Shown: positions 19,341 through 29,858, counted from the first letter of the stretch. The stretch is DNA of 64,000 nt from Pseudomonas frederiksbergensis (GCF_003732705.1 NZ_MOBR01000004.1:186001-250000); one strand, 5' to 3'. Made by a program: numbers and translations. The notes: generated from the letters alone by a model not told the origin.

Positions 19341-19446
19341 GATCGTTCCCACGCTCTGCGTGGGAATGCCTCAATGGACGCTCTGCATCCGCTTTGGGAC
19401 GCGGAGCGTCCCGGGCTGCATTCCCACGCAGAGCGTGGGAACGATC
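19341..19446. repeat. GATCGTTCCCACGC inverted repeat element, copy 1
   Basis: The arm pair GATCGTTCCCACGCTCTGCG...GTGGGAATG and its exact reverse complement enclose about 50 bp containing the inner pair GGGACGCGGAGCGTCCC. Two related copies lie at 21796 and 61770. Confidence 0.9.
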
Positions 19447-19447
19447 A

Positions 19448-19732
19448 TCAGAGCCCGCCAGTCGCCTGAAAGCTCACGCCAATCACCGTCAGTAACGACA
19501 ACGGCAACAATAGCGTATCCAGCAACGCACTCCCCGGCAGGTCCACCCCAGGATAGCTCGGCGCCTCTGCACCAAACCGATCCTTGGCACAGCACCCGCC
19601 ATTCATCGCATACAAATCCAGCCGCGTCCCCGAATACACTACCGGCGCCCCCGGTTTGGCGGCATCGAGGGTGCGCGCTGTGGCGCAACCGGCCAGTTGT
19701 AACGCCAGCAGGACTATCAGCAGTTTATTCAT
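19448..19732 (-). CDS. YceK/YidQ family lipoprotein
   Basis: This small lipoprotein (94 residues) has lipobox LAGC (Cys 16). '[19 protein letters not shown]' and '[22 protein letters not shown]' match the YceK family of proteobacterial outer-membrane lipoproteins of unknown function. It overlaps the end of ubiX by 8 nt and is followed immediately by a repeat element. Confidence 0.88.
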   Translation of the reverse strand: MNKLLIVLLALQLAGCATARTLDAAKPGAPVVYSGTRLDLYAMNGGCCAKDRFGAEAPSYPGVDLPGSALLDTLLLPLSLLTVIGVSFQATGGL

Positions 19733-20372
19733 CGCTGCTCAAATGGTGCTCGCCCCAACGCGGCAGCATGTCCTGAGGAATGTTCAGCAGGTTCAGGATC
19801 CGCGCGACGACGAAGTCGATCAGGTCATCGATGGTCTGCGGCTGGTGATAGAAACCCGGCGAGGCCGGCAGAATCGTCACGCCCATGTTCGACAACTTGA
19901 GCATGTGCTCCAGATGAATGCTCGAATACGGCGCCTCGCGCGGCACCAGAATCAATTGGCGGCGCTCCTTCAAAGTGACATCGGCGGCGCGTTCGATCAG
20001 GTTGTTGCAGGCACCAGTGGCGATGGCCGACAAGGTCCCGGTCGAACATGGCACCACCACCATCGCCGCTGGCGCACCAGAGCCCGAGGCCACCGGCGAC
20101 ATCCAGTCTTCCTTGCCATACACCTTGATCTGTCCGGCAGCGGCGCCAGTGTATTCGGTGAGGAAGGCCTGCATGGTCTGGGGCTTGGGCGGCAGCGTGA
20201 CGTCCGTCTCGGTGGCCATCACCAGTTGCGCAGCCTTGGAGATCAGGAAATGCACCTCGCGGTCTTCGCGGATCAGGCAATCCAGCAGGCGCAAACCGTA
20301 CTGGGCGCCGGACGCACCGGTCATGGCCAGCGTGATGCGTTCCGGGCCGCCGCTCTGAGCAAAAGTGTTCAT
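19725..20372 (-). CDS. ubiX: flavin prenyltransferase UbiX
   Basis: UbiX makes prenylated FMN, the cofactor for the UbiD decarboxylase of ubiquinone synthesis. It has 215 residues. '[21 protein letters not shown]', '[20 protein letters not shown]' and '[17 protein letters not shown]' are family hallmarks. The start at 20372 overlaps the mpl stop by 4 nt. Confidence 0.95.
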   Translation of the reverse strand: MNTFAQSGGPERITLAMTGASGAQYGLRLLDCLIREDREVHFLISKAAQLVMATETDVTLPPKPQTMQAFLTEYTGAAAGQIKVYGKEDWMSPVASGSGAPAAMVVVPCSTGTLSAIATGACNNLIERAADVTLKERRQLILVPREAPYSSIHLEHMLKLSNMGVTILPASPGFYHQPQTIDDLIDFVVARILNLLNIPQDMLPRWGEHHLSSDE

Positions 20373-21718
20373 TGCAGCGCCTCAGCGAGTTTGCCGTGCA
20401 GGCCGCCGAAGCCGCCGTTGCTCATGATCACCACGTGAGTACCGGGTTGGGCCTGGCTCTTCACGCGTTCGATGATGCCTTCCAGGGAATCGCTGACGAT
20501 CGACGGCACGGTGCACAGCGCCGCCGTGCCGGCCAGGTCCCAGCCGAGGTTGGCCGGCGCGTACCAGATCACTTGGTCGGCATCCACGACGCTTTCCGGC
20601 AAGCCGTCACGGTGCGCGCCGAGTTTCATGGAGTTGGAGCGTGGCTCGATGATCGCAATCAACGGCGCATCGCCGATCTTCTTGCGCAAGCCGTCGAGAG
20701 TGGTGGCGATGGCGGTCGGGTGGTGGGCGAAGTCGTCGTAGATGGTGATGCCGTTGACCTGCGCCACCACTTCCATCCGCCGCTTCACGCTTTTGAATGC
20801 GCTCAACGCGGCGATGCCCATCGAAGGCACGACGCCGACATGGCGTGCGGCGGCCAATGTGGCCAAGGCGTTGGCGACGTTGTGCTGGCCGGTCATGTCC
20901 CACTCGACCACACCTTGGGCGACGCCTTCGAACATCACTTCAAACTTCGATCCATCTTCGCTCAGCAGTTTGACTTGCCACTGGCCGCCGACACCCGTGG
21001 TTTGCACCGGGGTCCAGCAACCCATTTCGATCACCCGTTGCAGCGCGGGCTCAGTGGTCGGATGGATCACCAGGCCTTCGCTCGGGATGGTCCGCACCAA
21101 ATGGTGGAACTGCCGCTCGATCGCAGGAAGATCGGGGAAGATGTCGGCGTGATCGAACTCAAGATTGTTCAGGATCGCCGTGCGCGGGCCGTAGTGAACG
21201 AACTTGGAGCGTTTGTCGAAGAACGCGCTGTCGTATTCATCGGCTTCGATCACGAAAAACGGTGTGCCGCCCAAGCGAGCGGACACCGAGAAATTCTGCG
21301 GCACACCGCCGATCAGGAAACCCGGGCTCATGCCCGCGTGTTCCAGCACCCAGGCGAGCATGCTGCTGGTGGTGGTCTTGCCGTGGGTCCCGGCGACGGC
21401 CAGTACCCAGCGGCCCCGCAGTACGTGTTCGGCCAGCCATTGCGGGCCGGAAACGTAAGGCAGGCCTTTGTTCAGGACGTACTCGACCGCCGGGTTACCG
21501 CGGGACATGGCATTGCCGATCACCACCAGGTCCGGGGCCGGATCGAGCTGCGCCGGGTCGTAGCCCTGGGTCAACTGAATGCCCTGAGCCTCAAGCTGAG
21601 TGCTCATCGGCGGATAGACGTTGGCATCGGAGCCGGTCACGTGATGGCCCAGCTCTTTGGCCAGAACCGCCATCGAACCCATGAAAGTGCCGCAGATACC
21701 AAGAATATGAATGTGCAT
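20369..21718 (-). CDS. mpl: UDP-MurNAc:L-Ala-gamma-D-Glu-meso-DAP ligase Mpl
   Basis: Mpl is a Mur ligase that reattaches recycled murein tripeptide to UDP-MurNAc. It has 449 residues from the ATG at 21718 ([20 protein letters not shown]). The ATP loop '[17 protein letters not shown]' and the domain 3 segment '[18 protein letters not shown]' are clear. With LdcA at the left edge it forms part of the cell-wall recycling content of the window. Confidence 0.96.
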   Translation of the reverse strand: MHIHILGICGTFMGSMAVLAKELGHHVTGSDANVYPPMSTQLEAQGIQLTQGYDPAQLDPAPDLVVIGNAMSRGNPAVEYVLNKGLPYVSGPQWLAEHVLRGRWVLAVAGTHGKTTTSSMLAWVLEHAGMSPGFLIGGVPQNFSVSARLGGTPFFVIEADEYDSAFFDKRSKFVHYGPRTAILNNLEFDHADIFPDLPAIERQFHHLVRTIPSEGLVIHPTTEPALQRVIEMGCWTPVQTTGVGGQWQVKLLSEDGSKFEVMFEGVAQGVVEWDMTGQHNVANALATLAAARHVGVVPSMGIAALSAFKSVKRRMEVVAQVNGITIYDDFAHHPTAIATTLDGLRKKIGDAPLIAIIEPRSNSMKLGAHRDGLPESVVDADQVIWYAPANLGWDLAGTAALCTVPSIVSDSLEGIIERVKSQAQPGTHVVIMSNGGFGGLHGKLAEALQ

Positions 21719-21795
21719 AGTCGACCTCGTAAAACATGGCCGCAGGTTAGCGTAGGGTGGGAAAATTCGCACCTTTGTTTCAGGTGCGTGCACAT

Positions 21796-21906
21796 GATCG
21801 TTCCCACGCTCTGCGTGGGAATGCAGCCCGGGACGCTCCGCGACCCTTCCAGAGCCGAACGCGGAGCGTCCGTTGAGGCATTCCCACGCAGAGCGTGGGA
21901 ACGATC
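21796..21906. repeat. GATCGTTCCCACGC inverted repeat element, copy 2
   Basis: It has the same outer arms as copy 1 (GATCGTTCCCACGCTCTGCG and its reverse complement) and inner GGGACGCTCCGCG / AACGCGGAGCGTCC. It ends 2 bp before the stop codon of the sigma-54 regulator gene and separates it from mpl. Confidence 0.9.
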
Positions 21907-21908
21907 AG

Positions 21909-23828
21909 TCAGGCAGAGCGGGCGATGCCGTGTTTACGCAGTTTTCGATAGAGGGTATTACGACTGACACCGAGTTGTTCTGCCGTGTGCGTCATATGCC
22001 ACCGCTGTTGCTCCAGGGCATTAAGCAACGCCAACCGCTCGGCATCCTCCAGCGGATGCTCGGACGGCTCGTCCACCACCAACGCAATCACCGGCCGGGC
22101 CTGACGAATCATCGCCGGCAAATCCTCCAGCCCGATCCGTCCGCCATCACACAACGCCGCCAGCGTACGCAGCACATTGCGCAACTGTCGCACGTTCCCC
22201 GGCCAGGCGAAGCCGAGCAGGGCTTCCCGCGCCGGTTGATCAATCAGCACCGTTTCCCCACCCGCCTCTTCGGCCAGCAAGAAATCCAGCAACTGCGATT
22301 TATCGCTGCGGTCGCGCAGGGCCGGCAACGCCACTTCCAGGCCATTGAGCCGGTAGTACAAATCCTCACGGAAGCTGCCGTCCTGCACCCGATCCAGCAA
22401 ATTCCGGTGAGTGGCGCTGATAATTCTGACGTTCACCGATTCCGGCTCCCCACCAATCGGCACCACCTGGCGATCTTCCAGCACCCTTAATAGTCGGGTC
22501 TGCAACGCCAGCGGCATGTCGCCGATTTCATCGAGGAACAACGTGCCTCCATCCGCCTGCTGCAACTTGCCGCGCATGCCTTCCTTGCGCGCGCCGGTGA
22601 AACTGCCGCCGCGATAGCCGAACAGTTCGCTTTCGATCAGGCTTTCAGGGATGGCCGCGCAGTTGAGGGCGACGAAAGATTTATTGGCCCGTTGACTGGC
22701 CTGGTGCACGGCTTTGGCGAAGGCTTCCTTGCCGGAGCCGGTTTCGCCATTGATCAGCAGCGGCACGTCCCGTTCGAACACCCGCAGGGACTTGCGGAAA
22801 TCCTCCTGCAACGCCGCATCGCCCAGGCAAATGCCGGACAGGCGCGGACGCTCGACAATCACCGGGCTGGGTGCCACCGGCACCGGAATACTGCGCGGCT
22901 GGCCCCGCAGCAGCGCAAACAGACTGCGACCGTCACGGGTGCGCAGCGGCCAACTAGCGCTGGCATTCACGCTCGCTCGGCCGAGCAACTCATCCAGCGA
23001 GCAATCGAAAAACGCTTCCACCGGTTTGCCCAGCAACCCGCCGCGAATGTGCCCCAACAGGTTCAGTGCGCTCTGGTTGACCGCGCTGATCCGCCCTTCC
23101 CCATCGAACGCCAGCAGCCCTTCGCTGAACAGCCCGACGGATTCGGCCTGCAAGTGAAAACGCAGCAGCCATTGATTGTCGAAGTAACGCAGGAAATAGC
23201 AGCTCTCGATCATTTTCGCCGAGAGGTTGACCAGGGCCATGGTGTGGAACTGGCTCTGGCGCGAGACTTCATGGCGGGCCGAGGACACGTCGAGCACTGC
23301 CAGCAGTTCGCCGTGGGGGTCGAATACGGGGCTCGCCGAGCAGGTCAGGCCGGTGTGGCGGCCGCGAAAGTGTTCGTCCTGGTGAATCGTCAGCGCCTGG
23401 CGTTCCACCAGACAGGTGCCGATGCCGTTGGTGCCTTCGCAGGCTTCGCTCCAGTCAGCACCAAGCCAAAGCCCGGCGCGCTCGAAAATCTTGCGTTCGG
23501 CAGGGGCGGTGACGCAATTGAGGATCACCCCTCGGGCATCGGTCAGCAGCACCGCGTGGCCGGCACCGGAGAGTTGCTGGTGCAGGCTGGTCATTTCGTT
23601 GCCGGCGATCTGCAGCACTTGTTGCAAGCGTTCGCGACTTTCCAGCACGCGACCATGCTCCAGCACCGTCGGCGCCATGGTCAGGGCCGGGTCGAGGTGA
23701 TAGTCCTCAAGACAGCGCAGCCAGGAGCGGGCAATCGACGGATCGCTGCCGGGACCGTGCAAGTGCGATTTGCCCTGGGTGACAGTCAGGACTTGCTGGG
23801 CATGGCGACTCAAATGGTTGTCGTGCAT
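21909..23828 (-). CDS. eatR: sigma-54 dependent activator of ethanolamine catabolism (AcoR/EatR type)
   Basis: This AcoR-family bacterial enhancer-binding protein has 639 residues: N-terminal GAF/PAS sensor region, AAA+ domain with Walker A '[16 protein letters not shown]' (~355-365), the sigma-54 contact loop '[11 protein letters not shown]' (GSFTGA rather than GAFTGA, ~410), '[20 protein letters not shown]', and a C-terminal Fis-type helix-turn-helix ('[21 protein letters not shown]'). It is divergent from the ethanolamine genes, as in P. aeruginosa and P. putida. The symbol is assigned by context. Confidence 0.88.
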   Translation of the reverse strand: MHDNHLSRHAQQVLTVTQGKSHLHGPGSDPSIARSWLRCLEDYHLDPALTMAPTVLEHGRVLESRERLQQVLQIAGNEMTSLHQQLSGAGHAVLLTDARGVILNCVTAPAERKIFERAGLWLGADWSEACEGTNGIGTCLVERQALTIHQDEHFRGRHTGLTCSASPVFDPHGELLAVLDVSSARHEVSRQSQFHTMALVNLSAKMIESCYFLRYFDNQWLLRFHLQAESVGLFSEGLLAFDGEGRISAVNQSALNLLGHIRGGLLGKPVEAFFDCSLDELLGRASVNASASWPLRTRDGRSLFALLRGQPRSIPVPVAPSPVIVERPRLSGICLGDAALQEDFRKSLRVFERDVPLLINGETGSGKEAFAKAVHQASQRANKSFVALNCAAIPESLIESELFGYRGGSFTGARKEGMRGKLQQADGGTLFLDEIGDMPLALQTRLLRVLEDRQVVPIGGEPESVNVRIISATHRNLLDRVQDGSFREDLYYRLNGLEVALPALRDRSDKSQLLDFLLAEEAGGETVLIDQPAREALLGFAWPGNVRQLRNVLRTLAALCDGGRIGLEDLPAMIRQARPVIALVVDEPSEHPLEDAERLALLNALEQQRWHMTHTAEQLGVSRNTLYRKLRKHGIARSA

Positions 23829-23862
23829 TTCTTATTATTCTCCCCGAACCGCTTACACGCCC

Positions 23863-23956
23863 CTGTAGGAGCTGAACTTGCTCGCGATGGCGTCCGGACA
23901 TTCAACGTTGATGTTGGCTGTACAGGCGTCATCGCGAGCAAGCTCAGCTCCTACAG
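23863..23956. repeat. REPIN, hybrid type
   Basis: CTGTAGGAGCTGAACTTGCT and a near-exact inverted partner (AGCAAGCTCAGCTCCTACAG) flank about 50 bp. The arms combine the GTAGGAGC head of one REP group with the TTGCTCGCGA tail of another. It lies in the divergent eatR-exaC intergenic region. Confidence 0.85.
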
Positions 23957-24070
23957 GTTATGCAGCAGCCATCAAAGGTGCGTAGATCGCTATAACTGAG
24001 TCATATGGGTTCCGAGCATCCTCCAGCCTAGCCTTCATTGCAATGCTGGCAAGACCACCCGGTCACAGCC

Positions 24071-24088
24071 TGTGCCACAAGCGGTACA
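24071..24088. promoter_or_regulatory. candidate activator (UAS) site 1 upstream of exaC
   Basis: TGTGCC-N6-GGTACA is an interrupted palindrome (TGT-N12-ACA). It lies about 100 bp upstream of the sigma-54 promoter, the usual place for an enhancer-binding-protein site. The neighbouring EatR-type regulator is the natural candidate binder. Inference from sequence only. Confidence 0.45.
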
Positions 24089-24103
24089 AACTGTCACCCA
24101 GGC

Positions 24104-24121
24104 TGTACCGAAACCGTCACA
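24104..24121. promoter_or_regulatory. candidate activator (UAS) site 2 upstream of exaC
   Basis: TGTACC-N6-GTCACA is a second TGT-N12-ACA element. Its centre is 33 bp from site 1, about three helical turns, so two dimers would sit on the same face. A weaker half-site (TGTCAC) lies between them at 24092. Confidence 0.45.
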
Positions 24122-24184
24122 GACGCCGCCCGCTGGTCCGACAAAATCCGCGCAAGGCCTTGATTTACCTGCCCTGCAAGGCAG

Positions 24185-24200
24185 TGGCCCAACCTTTGCT
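24185..24200 (+). promoter_or_regulatory. sigma-54 promoter of exaC
   Basis: TGGCCCAACCTTTGCT has GG at 24186-24187 and GC at 24198-24199 with exactly 10 bp between them, close to the TGGCACG-N4-TTGCW consensus. It lies 65 bp before the exaC ATG and next to a sigma-54 activator gene. Confidence 0.75.
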
Positions 24201-24264
24201 CTACGCTTATAGCAGGCGCACATGCGCTCTCCCTTATAAGCACAAAAGCCAAGGAGAAATCACC

Positions 24265-25785
24265 ATGCGTTACGCTCACCCCGGTACTGAAGGCGCTATC
24301 GTTTCGTTCAAGAGCAAATACGGTAACTACATCGGCGGCGAGTTCGTCGCGCCTGTCAAAGGTCAGTACTTCACCAATACCTCGCCAGTGAATGGCCAAC
24401 CGATTGCCGAATTCCCGCGCTCCACGGCCGAAGACATCGACAAAGCCCTGGACGCCGCCCACGCGGCTGCAGATGCCTGGGGCGCCACGTCCGCCCAGGC
24501 GCGTTCGCTGGTGCTGCTGAAAATCGCCGACCGCATCGAGCAGAACCTGGAACTGCTGGCCATCACCGAATCCTGGGACAACGGCAAAGCCGTTCGCGAA
24601 ACCCTCAACGCCGACATCCCGCTGGCGGCGGATCACTTCCGCTACTTCGCCGGTTGCATCCGCGCCCAGGAAGGCAGCGCCGCCGAGATCGACGGCAACA
24701 CCGTGGCTTATCACATCCATGAACCGCTGGGCGTGGTCGGGCAGATCATCCCGTGGAACTTCCCGATCCTGATGGCCGCGTGGAAACTCGCCCCGGCCCT
24801 GGCCGCCGGTAACTGCGTGGTGCTCAAGCCCGCCGAGCAAACTCCGCTGGGCATCACCGTACTGATGGAACTGATCGGCGACCTGCTGCCACCCGGCGTA
24901 CTGAACGTGGTGCAAGGGTTCGGCAAAGAAGCCGGCGAAGCCCTGGCCACCAGCAAACGCATCGCCAAGATCGCGTTTACAGGTTCGACCCCGGTTGGCT
25001 CGCACATCATGCACGCCGCCGCCGAAAACATTATTCCGTCCACCGTGGAGCTGGGTGGCAAGTCGCCGAACATCTTCTTCGCCGACATCATGCAAGCCGA
25101 AGAAACCTTCATCGAAAAAGCCGCTGAAGGCCTGGTGCTCGCATTCTTCAACCAGGGCGAAGTCTGCACCTGCCCGTCCCGCGCACTGGTGCAGGAATCG
25201 ATCTACGACGACTTCATGAAAGTGGTGATGAAGAAAGTCCTGTCGATCAAACGTGGCGACCCGCTGGACACCGACACCATGGTCGGCGCCCAGGCATCCG
25301 AGCAGCAATTCGACAAAATCCTTTCGTACTTGGAAATTGCCAAGGGCGAAGGCGCCGAGCTGCTGACCGGCGGCAAAGTAGAAAAACTTGAGGGCAACCT
25401 GGCGACCGGGTATTACATCCAGCCGACCCTGCTCAAGGGCACCAACAAAATGCGCGTGTTCCAGGAAGAAATCTTTGGCCCGGTGGTGAGCATCACCACG
25501 TTCAAGGACGAAGCCGAAGCCCTGGCCATCGCCAACGACACCGAGTTCGGCCTGGGCGCCGGTCTCTGGACCCGCGACATTAACCGCGCCTATCGCATGG
25601 GCCGCGCCATCAAGGCCGGTCGTGTGTGGACCAACTGCTACCACCTGTACCCGGCGCATGCCGCGTTCGGTGGTTACAAAAAGTCCGGCGTCGGGCGTGA
25701 AACCCACAAGATGATGCTCGACCACTATCAGCAGACCAAAAACCTGCTGGTGAGCTACGACATCAATCCGTTGGGCTTCTTCTAA
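24265..25785 (+). CDS. exaC: NAD-dependent aldehyde dehydrogenase (ExaC/AcoD-like)
   Basis: This enzyme oxidises acetaldehyde, the product of ethanolamine ammonia-lyase, to acetate. It has 506 residues. The catalytic cysteine is in '[15 protein letters not shown]', the glutamate in '[16 protein letters not shown]', and the cofactor loop in '[14 protein letters not shown]'. The ATG at 24265 follows AAGGAG; upstream in-frame sequence is not coding. The gene heads the ethanolamine gene set and has its own sigma-54 promoter. Confidence 0.93.
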   Translation: MRYAHPGTEGAIVSFKSKYGNYIGGEFVAPVKGQYFTNTSPVNGQPIAEFPRSTAEDIDKALDAAHAAADAWGATSAQARSLVLLKIADRIEQNLELLAITESWDNGKAVRETLNADIPLAADHFRYFAGCIRAQEGSAAEIDGNTVAYHIHEPLGVVGQIIPWNFPILMAAWKLAPALAAGNCVVLKPAEQTPLGITVLMELIGDLLPPGVLNVVQGFGKEAGEALATSKRIAKIAFTGSTPVGSHIMHAAAENIIPSTVELGGKSPNIFFADIMQAEETFIEKAAEGLVLAFFNQGEVCTCPSRALVQESIYDDFMKVVMKKVLSIKRGDPLDTDTMVGAQASEQQFDKILSYLEIAKGEGAELLTGGKVEKLEGNLATGYYIQPTLLKGTNKMRVFQEEIFGPVVSITTFKDEAEALAIANDTEFGLGAGLWTRDINRAYRMGRAIKAGRVWTNCYHLYPAHAAFGGYKKSGVGRETHKMMLDHYQQTKNLLVSYDINPLGFF

Positions 25786-25810
25786 ACCCGTCGCGGGACC
25801 GCGTAACGGC

Positions 25811-25837
25811 CATCGCGGGCAAGCCTTGCTCCTACGG
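25811..25837. repeat. single degenerate REP
   Basis: CATCGCGGGCAAGCCTTGCT followed by CCTACGG, one REP unit of the GTAGGAGCAAGGCTTGCCCG family, with a truncated partner (AGCATGGCTTGCC) directly after it, between exaC and eat. Confidence 0.7.
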
Positions 25838-25953
25838 GAGCATGGCTTGCCAACGAAGGCGTCCTCAATCACACCGAAAAACAGCGCCCTGCCCCTCTGG
25901 CACGGGCTTTGCGTGCCCGCTGTAACCGCCACACCTGAAAGTCCAACCGATCA

Positions 25954-25961
25954 AACAATAA
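25954..25961 (+). promoter_or_regulatory. candidate Crc/Hfq binding motif (AAnAAnAA) before eat
   Basis: AACAATAA matches the catabolite activity motif AAnAAnAA and lies 16 nt upstream of the eat start codon in an A-rich leader (AACAATAAAAAATAGAG). In Pseudomonas such sites let Hfq/Crc block translation of secondary carbon source genes. The match is short and could be chance. Confidence 0.4.
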
Positions 25962-25977
25962 AAAATAGAGAGGACTT

Positions 25978-27348
25978 ATGACTTCTACTACACAGCTCAA
26001 ACCCACACTCGGCACCCTGCACTTATGGGGCATTGCCGTCGGCCTGGTGATTTCCGGCGAGTACTTCGGCTGGAGCTACGGCTGGGGCACCGCAGGCACA
26101 TTGGGTTTCCTCGTCACCGCATTGATGGTGGCGACGATGTACACCTGCTTCATCTTCAGTTTCACCGAACTGACCACCGCGATTCCCCACGCGGGCGGGC
26201 CGTTTGCCTACAGCCGACGGGCGTTTGGCGAGAAAGGCGGACTGATCGCCGGCATCGCCACCCTGATCGAATTCGTCTTTGCGCCACCGGCGATTGCCAT
26301 GGCCATCGGCGCCTATCTCAACGTGCAGTATCCGGAACTGGACCCGAAGATCGCAGCGGTCGGCGCCTACTTCGTGTTCATGGGCCTGAACATTCTCGGT
26401 GTCAGCATTGCCGCGACGTTTGAACTGGTGGTCACCGTGCTTGCAGTCGCTGAATTGCTGGTGTTCATGGGCGTGGTCGCGCCGGGCTTCAGCTTCAGTA
26501 ACTTCGTGCTCAACGGCTGGTCAGGTTCCAACGAATTCACCATGGCTTCGATCCCGGGCATCTTTGCGGCGATCCCCTTTGCGATCTGGTTCTTCCTGGC
26601 CATTGAAGGCGCGGCCATGGCGGCCGAGGAAGCCAAGGACCCGAAACGCACGATTCCCAAGGCTTACGTCAGCGGCATTCTGACCCTGGTGTTCCTCGCT
26701 ATCGGCGTGATGGTGATGGCCGGCGGCGTCGGCGACTGGCGCCAACTGTCGAACATCAACGACCCGCTGCCTCAGGCGATGAAAGCGGTAGTCGGCAACA
26801 ATTCGAGCTGGATGCATATGTTGGTCTGGATCGGTCTGTTCGGTCTGGTAGCGAGTTTCCACGGGATCATCCTGGGTTACTCGCGGCAGTTCTTCGCCCT
26901 GGCCCGCGCCGGTTATCTGCCTAAAGGCCTGGCCAAACTCTCGCGTTTCCAGACCCCGCACCGGGCGATCCTGGCCGGCGGCGTGATCGGCATCGCGGCG
27001 ATCTACAGCGACGGTCTGGTCAACCTGCAAGGCATGACCCTGACAGCGGCGATGATCACCATGTCGGTGTTCGGCGCCATCGTGATGTACATCATCAGCA
27101 TGCTCAGCCTGTTCAAACTGCGTAAAACCGAGCCGAACCTGGAACGCACCTTCCGCGCGCCGGGCTACCCGATCGTGCCGGGGATTGCGCTGTTCCTGGC
27201 GGTGGTGTGTTTGGTGGCGATGGCGTGGTTCAACACGGTGATTGGCTTGGTGTTCCTTGGTTTCATGGCGACGGGTTATCTGTACTTCCAGTTGACCGCC
27301 AAGCAGCGCGCCGACGCGCCGGCAGACGCTATGCTCGAAGGTATCTGA
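25978..27348 (+). CDS. eat: ethanolamine permease (APC superfamily)
   Basis: This inner-membrane transporter has 456 residues and about 12 hydrophobic segments. 'LGTLHLWGIAVGLVISGEYFGWSYGWG' (in parts) is the conserved first helix of ethanolamine permeases, and 'TAIPHAGGPFAYSRRAFGEKG' fits APC transporters. It lies between exaC and eutB, as in other pseudomonads. A GAGAGG ribosome site precedes the ATG. Confidence 0.94.
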   Translation: MTSTTQLKPTLGTLHLWGIAVGLVISGEYFGWSYGWGTAGTLGFLVTALMVATMYTCFIFSFTELTTAIPHAGGPFAYSRRAFGEKGGLIAGIATLIEFVFAPPAIAMAIGAYLNVQYPELDPKIAAVGAYFVFMGLNILGVSIAATFELVVTVLAVAELLVFMGVVAPGFSFSNFVLNGWSGSNEFTMASIPGIFAAIPFAIWFFLAIEGAAMAAEEAKDPKRTIPKAYVSGILTLVFLAIGVMVMAGGVGDWRQLSNINDPLPQAMKAVVGNNSSWMHMLVWIGLFGLVASFHGIILGYSRQFFALARAGYLPKGLAKLSRFQTPHRAILAGGVIGIAAIYSDGLVNLQGMTLTAAMITMSVFGAIVMYIISMLSLFKLRKTEPNLERTFRAPGYPIVPGIALFLAVVCLVAMAWFNTVIGLVFLGFMATGYLYFQLTAKQRADAPADAMLEGI

Positions 27349-27396
27349 GTTGCACCGGTGCCGGGCTCAGCGCCCTATTTGAGAGCACCCCTGCCC

Positions 27397-27485
27397 TGTA
27401 GGAGCAAGGCTTGCCCGCGATGGCATCACCGCAGTGCATCTGTAAAACCGCGGCGTTTTCATCGCGGGCAAGCCTCGCTCCTACG
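27397..27485. repeat. REPIN (GTAGGAGCAAGGCTTGCCCG type)
   Basis: TGTAGGAGCAAGGCTTGCCC and the inverted GGGCAAGCCTCGCTCCTAC lie around about 45 bp of spacer, between eat and eutB. Confidence 0.9.
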
Positions 27486-27517
27486 GGCCACACTTTTAAT
27501 CAGGAGGACTCCGTCCC

Positions 27518-28912
27518 ATGGCCGCATTTGCCCATTCCGTCGGCGCCCAGACCTACCGTTTCGACAGCCTCAAGGAAGTCATGGCCAAGGCCAGCCCGGC
27601 GCGTTCCGGGGACTTCCTGGCCGGTGTTGCCGCCCTCAACGATGGCGAGCGCGTGGCCGCGCAAATGGCGCTGGCCGACATTCCGCTGAGCCATTTCCTA
27701 CAGGAAGTACTGATTCCCTACGAGGCCGATGAAGTCACCCGACTAATCATCGACACTCACGACAAACAAGCCTTCGCCGTGGTCAGCCACCTCACCGTCG
27801 GCGGGTTTCGCGACTGGCTGCTCAGCGACGCCGCCGACGAACAGAGCCTGCGCGACCTCGCCCCCGGCCTGACCCCGGAAATGGCCGCCGCCGTGTCGAA
27901 AATCATGCGCGTGCAGGACTTGGTGCTGGTGGCGCAGAAAATCCGCGTGGTCACCGAGTTTCGCGGCACCATGGGCCTGCGCGGGCGCTTATCCACACGC
28001 CTGCAACCGAATCACCCGACCGACGAACCCGCCGGCATCGCCGCGAGTATTCTCGACGGTCTGCTGTACGGCAACGGCGACGCGATGATCGGCATCAACC
28101 CGGCCACCGACAGCATCGCCTCGATCTGCGCCATGCTGGAAATGCTCGACGCGATCATCCAGCGCTACGACATCCCGACCCAGGCCTGCGTGCTGACCCA
28201 CGTCACCACCTCCATCGAGGCGGTCAACCGTGGCGTGCCACTGGACCTGGTGTTCCAGTCGATTGCCGGTACTGAAGCAGCCAACGCCAGTTTCGGCATT
28301 AACCTGAACGTATTGCAGGAAGGCTACGACGCTGGGTTGAGCCTGAATCGCGGCACCCTCGGGCAAAACCTGATGTATTTCGAAACCGGCCAGGGTAGCG
28401 CTTTGTCAGCCAACGCCCACCACGGCATTGATCAGCAGACCTGCGAGACCCGGGCCTACGCCGTGGCGCGACATTTCAAACCGTTTTTGGTGAACACCGT
28501 CGTAGGATTTATCGGCCCGGAATACCTCTACAACGGCAAACAGATCATCCGCGCCGGCCTCGAAGATCACTTCTGCGGCAAGTTATTGGGCGTGCCGATG
28601 GGTTGCGACATCTGCTATACCAACCACGCCGAAGCCGACCAGGACGACATGGACACCTTGCTGACCCTGCTGGGCGTGGCCGGGATCAACTTCATCATGG
28701 GCATTCCCGGCTCCGACGACATCATGCTCAACTACCAGACCACTTCGTTCCACGACGCCCTCTACGCCCGGCAAACCCTGGGCTTGAAACCGGCGCCGGA
28801 GTTCGAGCAGTGGCTGGCGAAGATGGGGATTTTCACCCAGGCGGACGGCAAGGTTCACTTCGGTAACAACCTGCCGCCGGCCTTTCGCCAGGCCCTGGCG
28901 CAATTGGGATGA
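27518..28912 (+). CDS. eutB: ethanolamine ammonia-lyase large subunit
   Basis: EutB is the TIM-barrel subunit of adenosylcobalamin-dependent ethanolamine ammonia-lyase (ethanolamine to acetaldehyde and ammonia). It has 464 residues. Conserved segments include '[20 protein letters not shown]', '[18 protein letters not shown]', '[20 protein letters not shown]' and '[18 protein letters not shown]'. AGGAGG sits ahead of the ATG. Its stop overlaps the eutC start (ATGA). No microcompartment shell genes are present, so acetaldehyde is probably handled by the nearby dehydrogenase. Confidence 0.96.
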   Translation: MAAFAHSVGAQTYRFDSLKEVMAKASPARSGDFLAGVAALNDGERVAAQMALADIPLSHFLQEVLIPYEADEVTRLIIDTHDKQAFAVVSHLTVGGFRDWLLSDAADEQSLRDLAPGLTPEMAAAVSKIMRVQDLVLVAQKIRVVTEFRGTMGLRGRLSTRLQPNHPTDEPAGIAASILDGLLYGNGDAMIGINPATDSIASICAMLEMLDAIIQRYDIPTQACVLTHVTTSIEAVNRGVPLDLVFQSIAGTEAANASFGINLNVLQEGYDAGLSLNRGTLGQNLMYFETGQGSALSANAHHGIDQQTCETRAYAVARHFKPFLVNTVVGFIGPEYLYNGKQIIRAGLEDHFCGKLLGVPMGCDICYTNHAEADQDDMDTLLTLLGVAGINFIMGIPGSDDIMLNYQTTSFHDALYARQTLGLKPAPEFEQWLAKMGIFTQADGKVHFGNNLPPAFRQALAQLG

Positions 28913-29745
28913 GTGTTGATATGGATAAACCACCCGTTGATCCGCAGAACCCGTGGCTGGAACTGCGGCGCCTGACCCCGGCGCGCATTGCCCTCGGCCG
29001 CACAGGCACCAGCATGCCCACCAGCGCACAACTGGATTTTCAGTACGCCCACGCCCAGGCCCGGGACGCGGTGCACTTGCCATTCGATCACGCGGGACTC
29101 AGCGCACAATTGGCCGAGCGCGGGCGCGAGAGTTTGCTGCTGCACAGCGCCGCCACAGACCGGAACAGCTATTTGCAACGTCCCGATCTGGGACGCAAGT
29201 TGAGCGACGAGTCGGCGCAAATCCTGCGTGATTACGCCTCGGCCCATCCGGGCGGCGTGGATTTGGTGATCGTGGTCGCCGATGGTCTGTCGGCGTTGGC
29301 CGTTCATCGCCATACGTTGCCGTTTCTCACGCGCATGGAAGAACAGGCCTCAGAGGATGGCTGGTCCGTGTCACCGGTGATTCTGGTGGAACAGGGCCGG
29401 GTGGCCGTGGCCGACGAGATCGGCGAGTTGCTGGGCGCGAAAATGGTGGTCATTTTGATAGGTGAACGCCCGGGTCTCAGTTCACCTGATAGCCTGGGTT
29501 TATATTTCACCTACAATCCAAAGATTGGCCTCACAGATGCTTATCGCAACTGCATCTCCAACGTTCGGCTCGAAGGCCTCAGCTATGGCATGGCGGCCCA
29601 CCGCTTGTTGTACCTGATGCGCGAAGCGTGTCGGCGGCAGTTGTCGGGAGTCAATTTGAAGGACGAAGCCCAGGTTCAGACACTGGAGTCGGAAACTGGA
29701 GCGGACATGAAAGGTAATTTCCTACTCAGTCCGCCGGATGCCTGA
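28909..29745 (+). CDS. eutC: ethanolamine ammonia-lyase small subunit
   Basis: EutC supplies part of the cobalamin-binding site of the lyase. It has 278 residues. '[19 protein letters not shown]' near the N terminus and '[20 protein letters not shown]' and '[20 protein letters not shown]' in the C-terminal part are strongly conserved. It is translationally coupled to eutB by a 4-nt overlap; ATG at 28921 is a second possible start. Confidence 0.96.
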   Translation: MSVDMDKPPVDPQNPWLELRRLTPARIALGRTGTSMPTSAQLDFQYAHAQARDAVHLPFDHAGLSAQLAERGRESLLLHSAATDRNSYLQRPDLGRKLSDESAQILRDYASAHPGGVDLVIVVADGLSALAVHRHTLPFLTRMEEQASEDGWSVSPVILVEQGRVAVADEIGELLGAKMVVILIGERPGLSSPDSLGLYFTYNPKIGLTDAYRNCISNVRLEGLSYGMAAHRLLYLMREACRRQLSGVNLKDEAQVQTLESETGADMKGNFLLSPPDA

Positions 29746-29858
29746 ACCGTTTCCGCATTGCGTTTCTGATTCGGTTTCAGGCACGATCGACGCACGGCCG
29801 CCAGGGGTTTCCCATCGCCGTCACGCACGTATGACAGCCACTTGAAGCGAGACCTACC

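Noticed and set aside
19341..19446. Insertion sequence ends
   Set aside because: The inverted repeat encloses only about 50 bp with no transposase; the element recurs at two other intergenic sites as a short palindrome.
20372..21967. 531-codon plus-strand open frame
   Set aside because: Antisense to mpl, ending in a translated repeat element.
24094..25932. 612-codon minus-strand open frame
   Set aside because: Antisense to the aldehyde dehydrogenase gene; no domain or signal recognised.
27518..29745. Bacterial microcompartment-type eut operon
   Set aside because: Only the lyase subunits, permease and aldehyde dehydrogenase are present; no shell protein or reactivase genes in the window.
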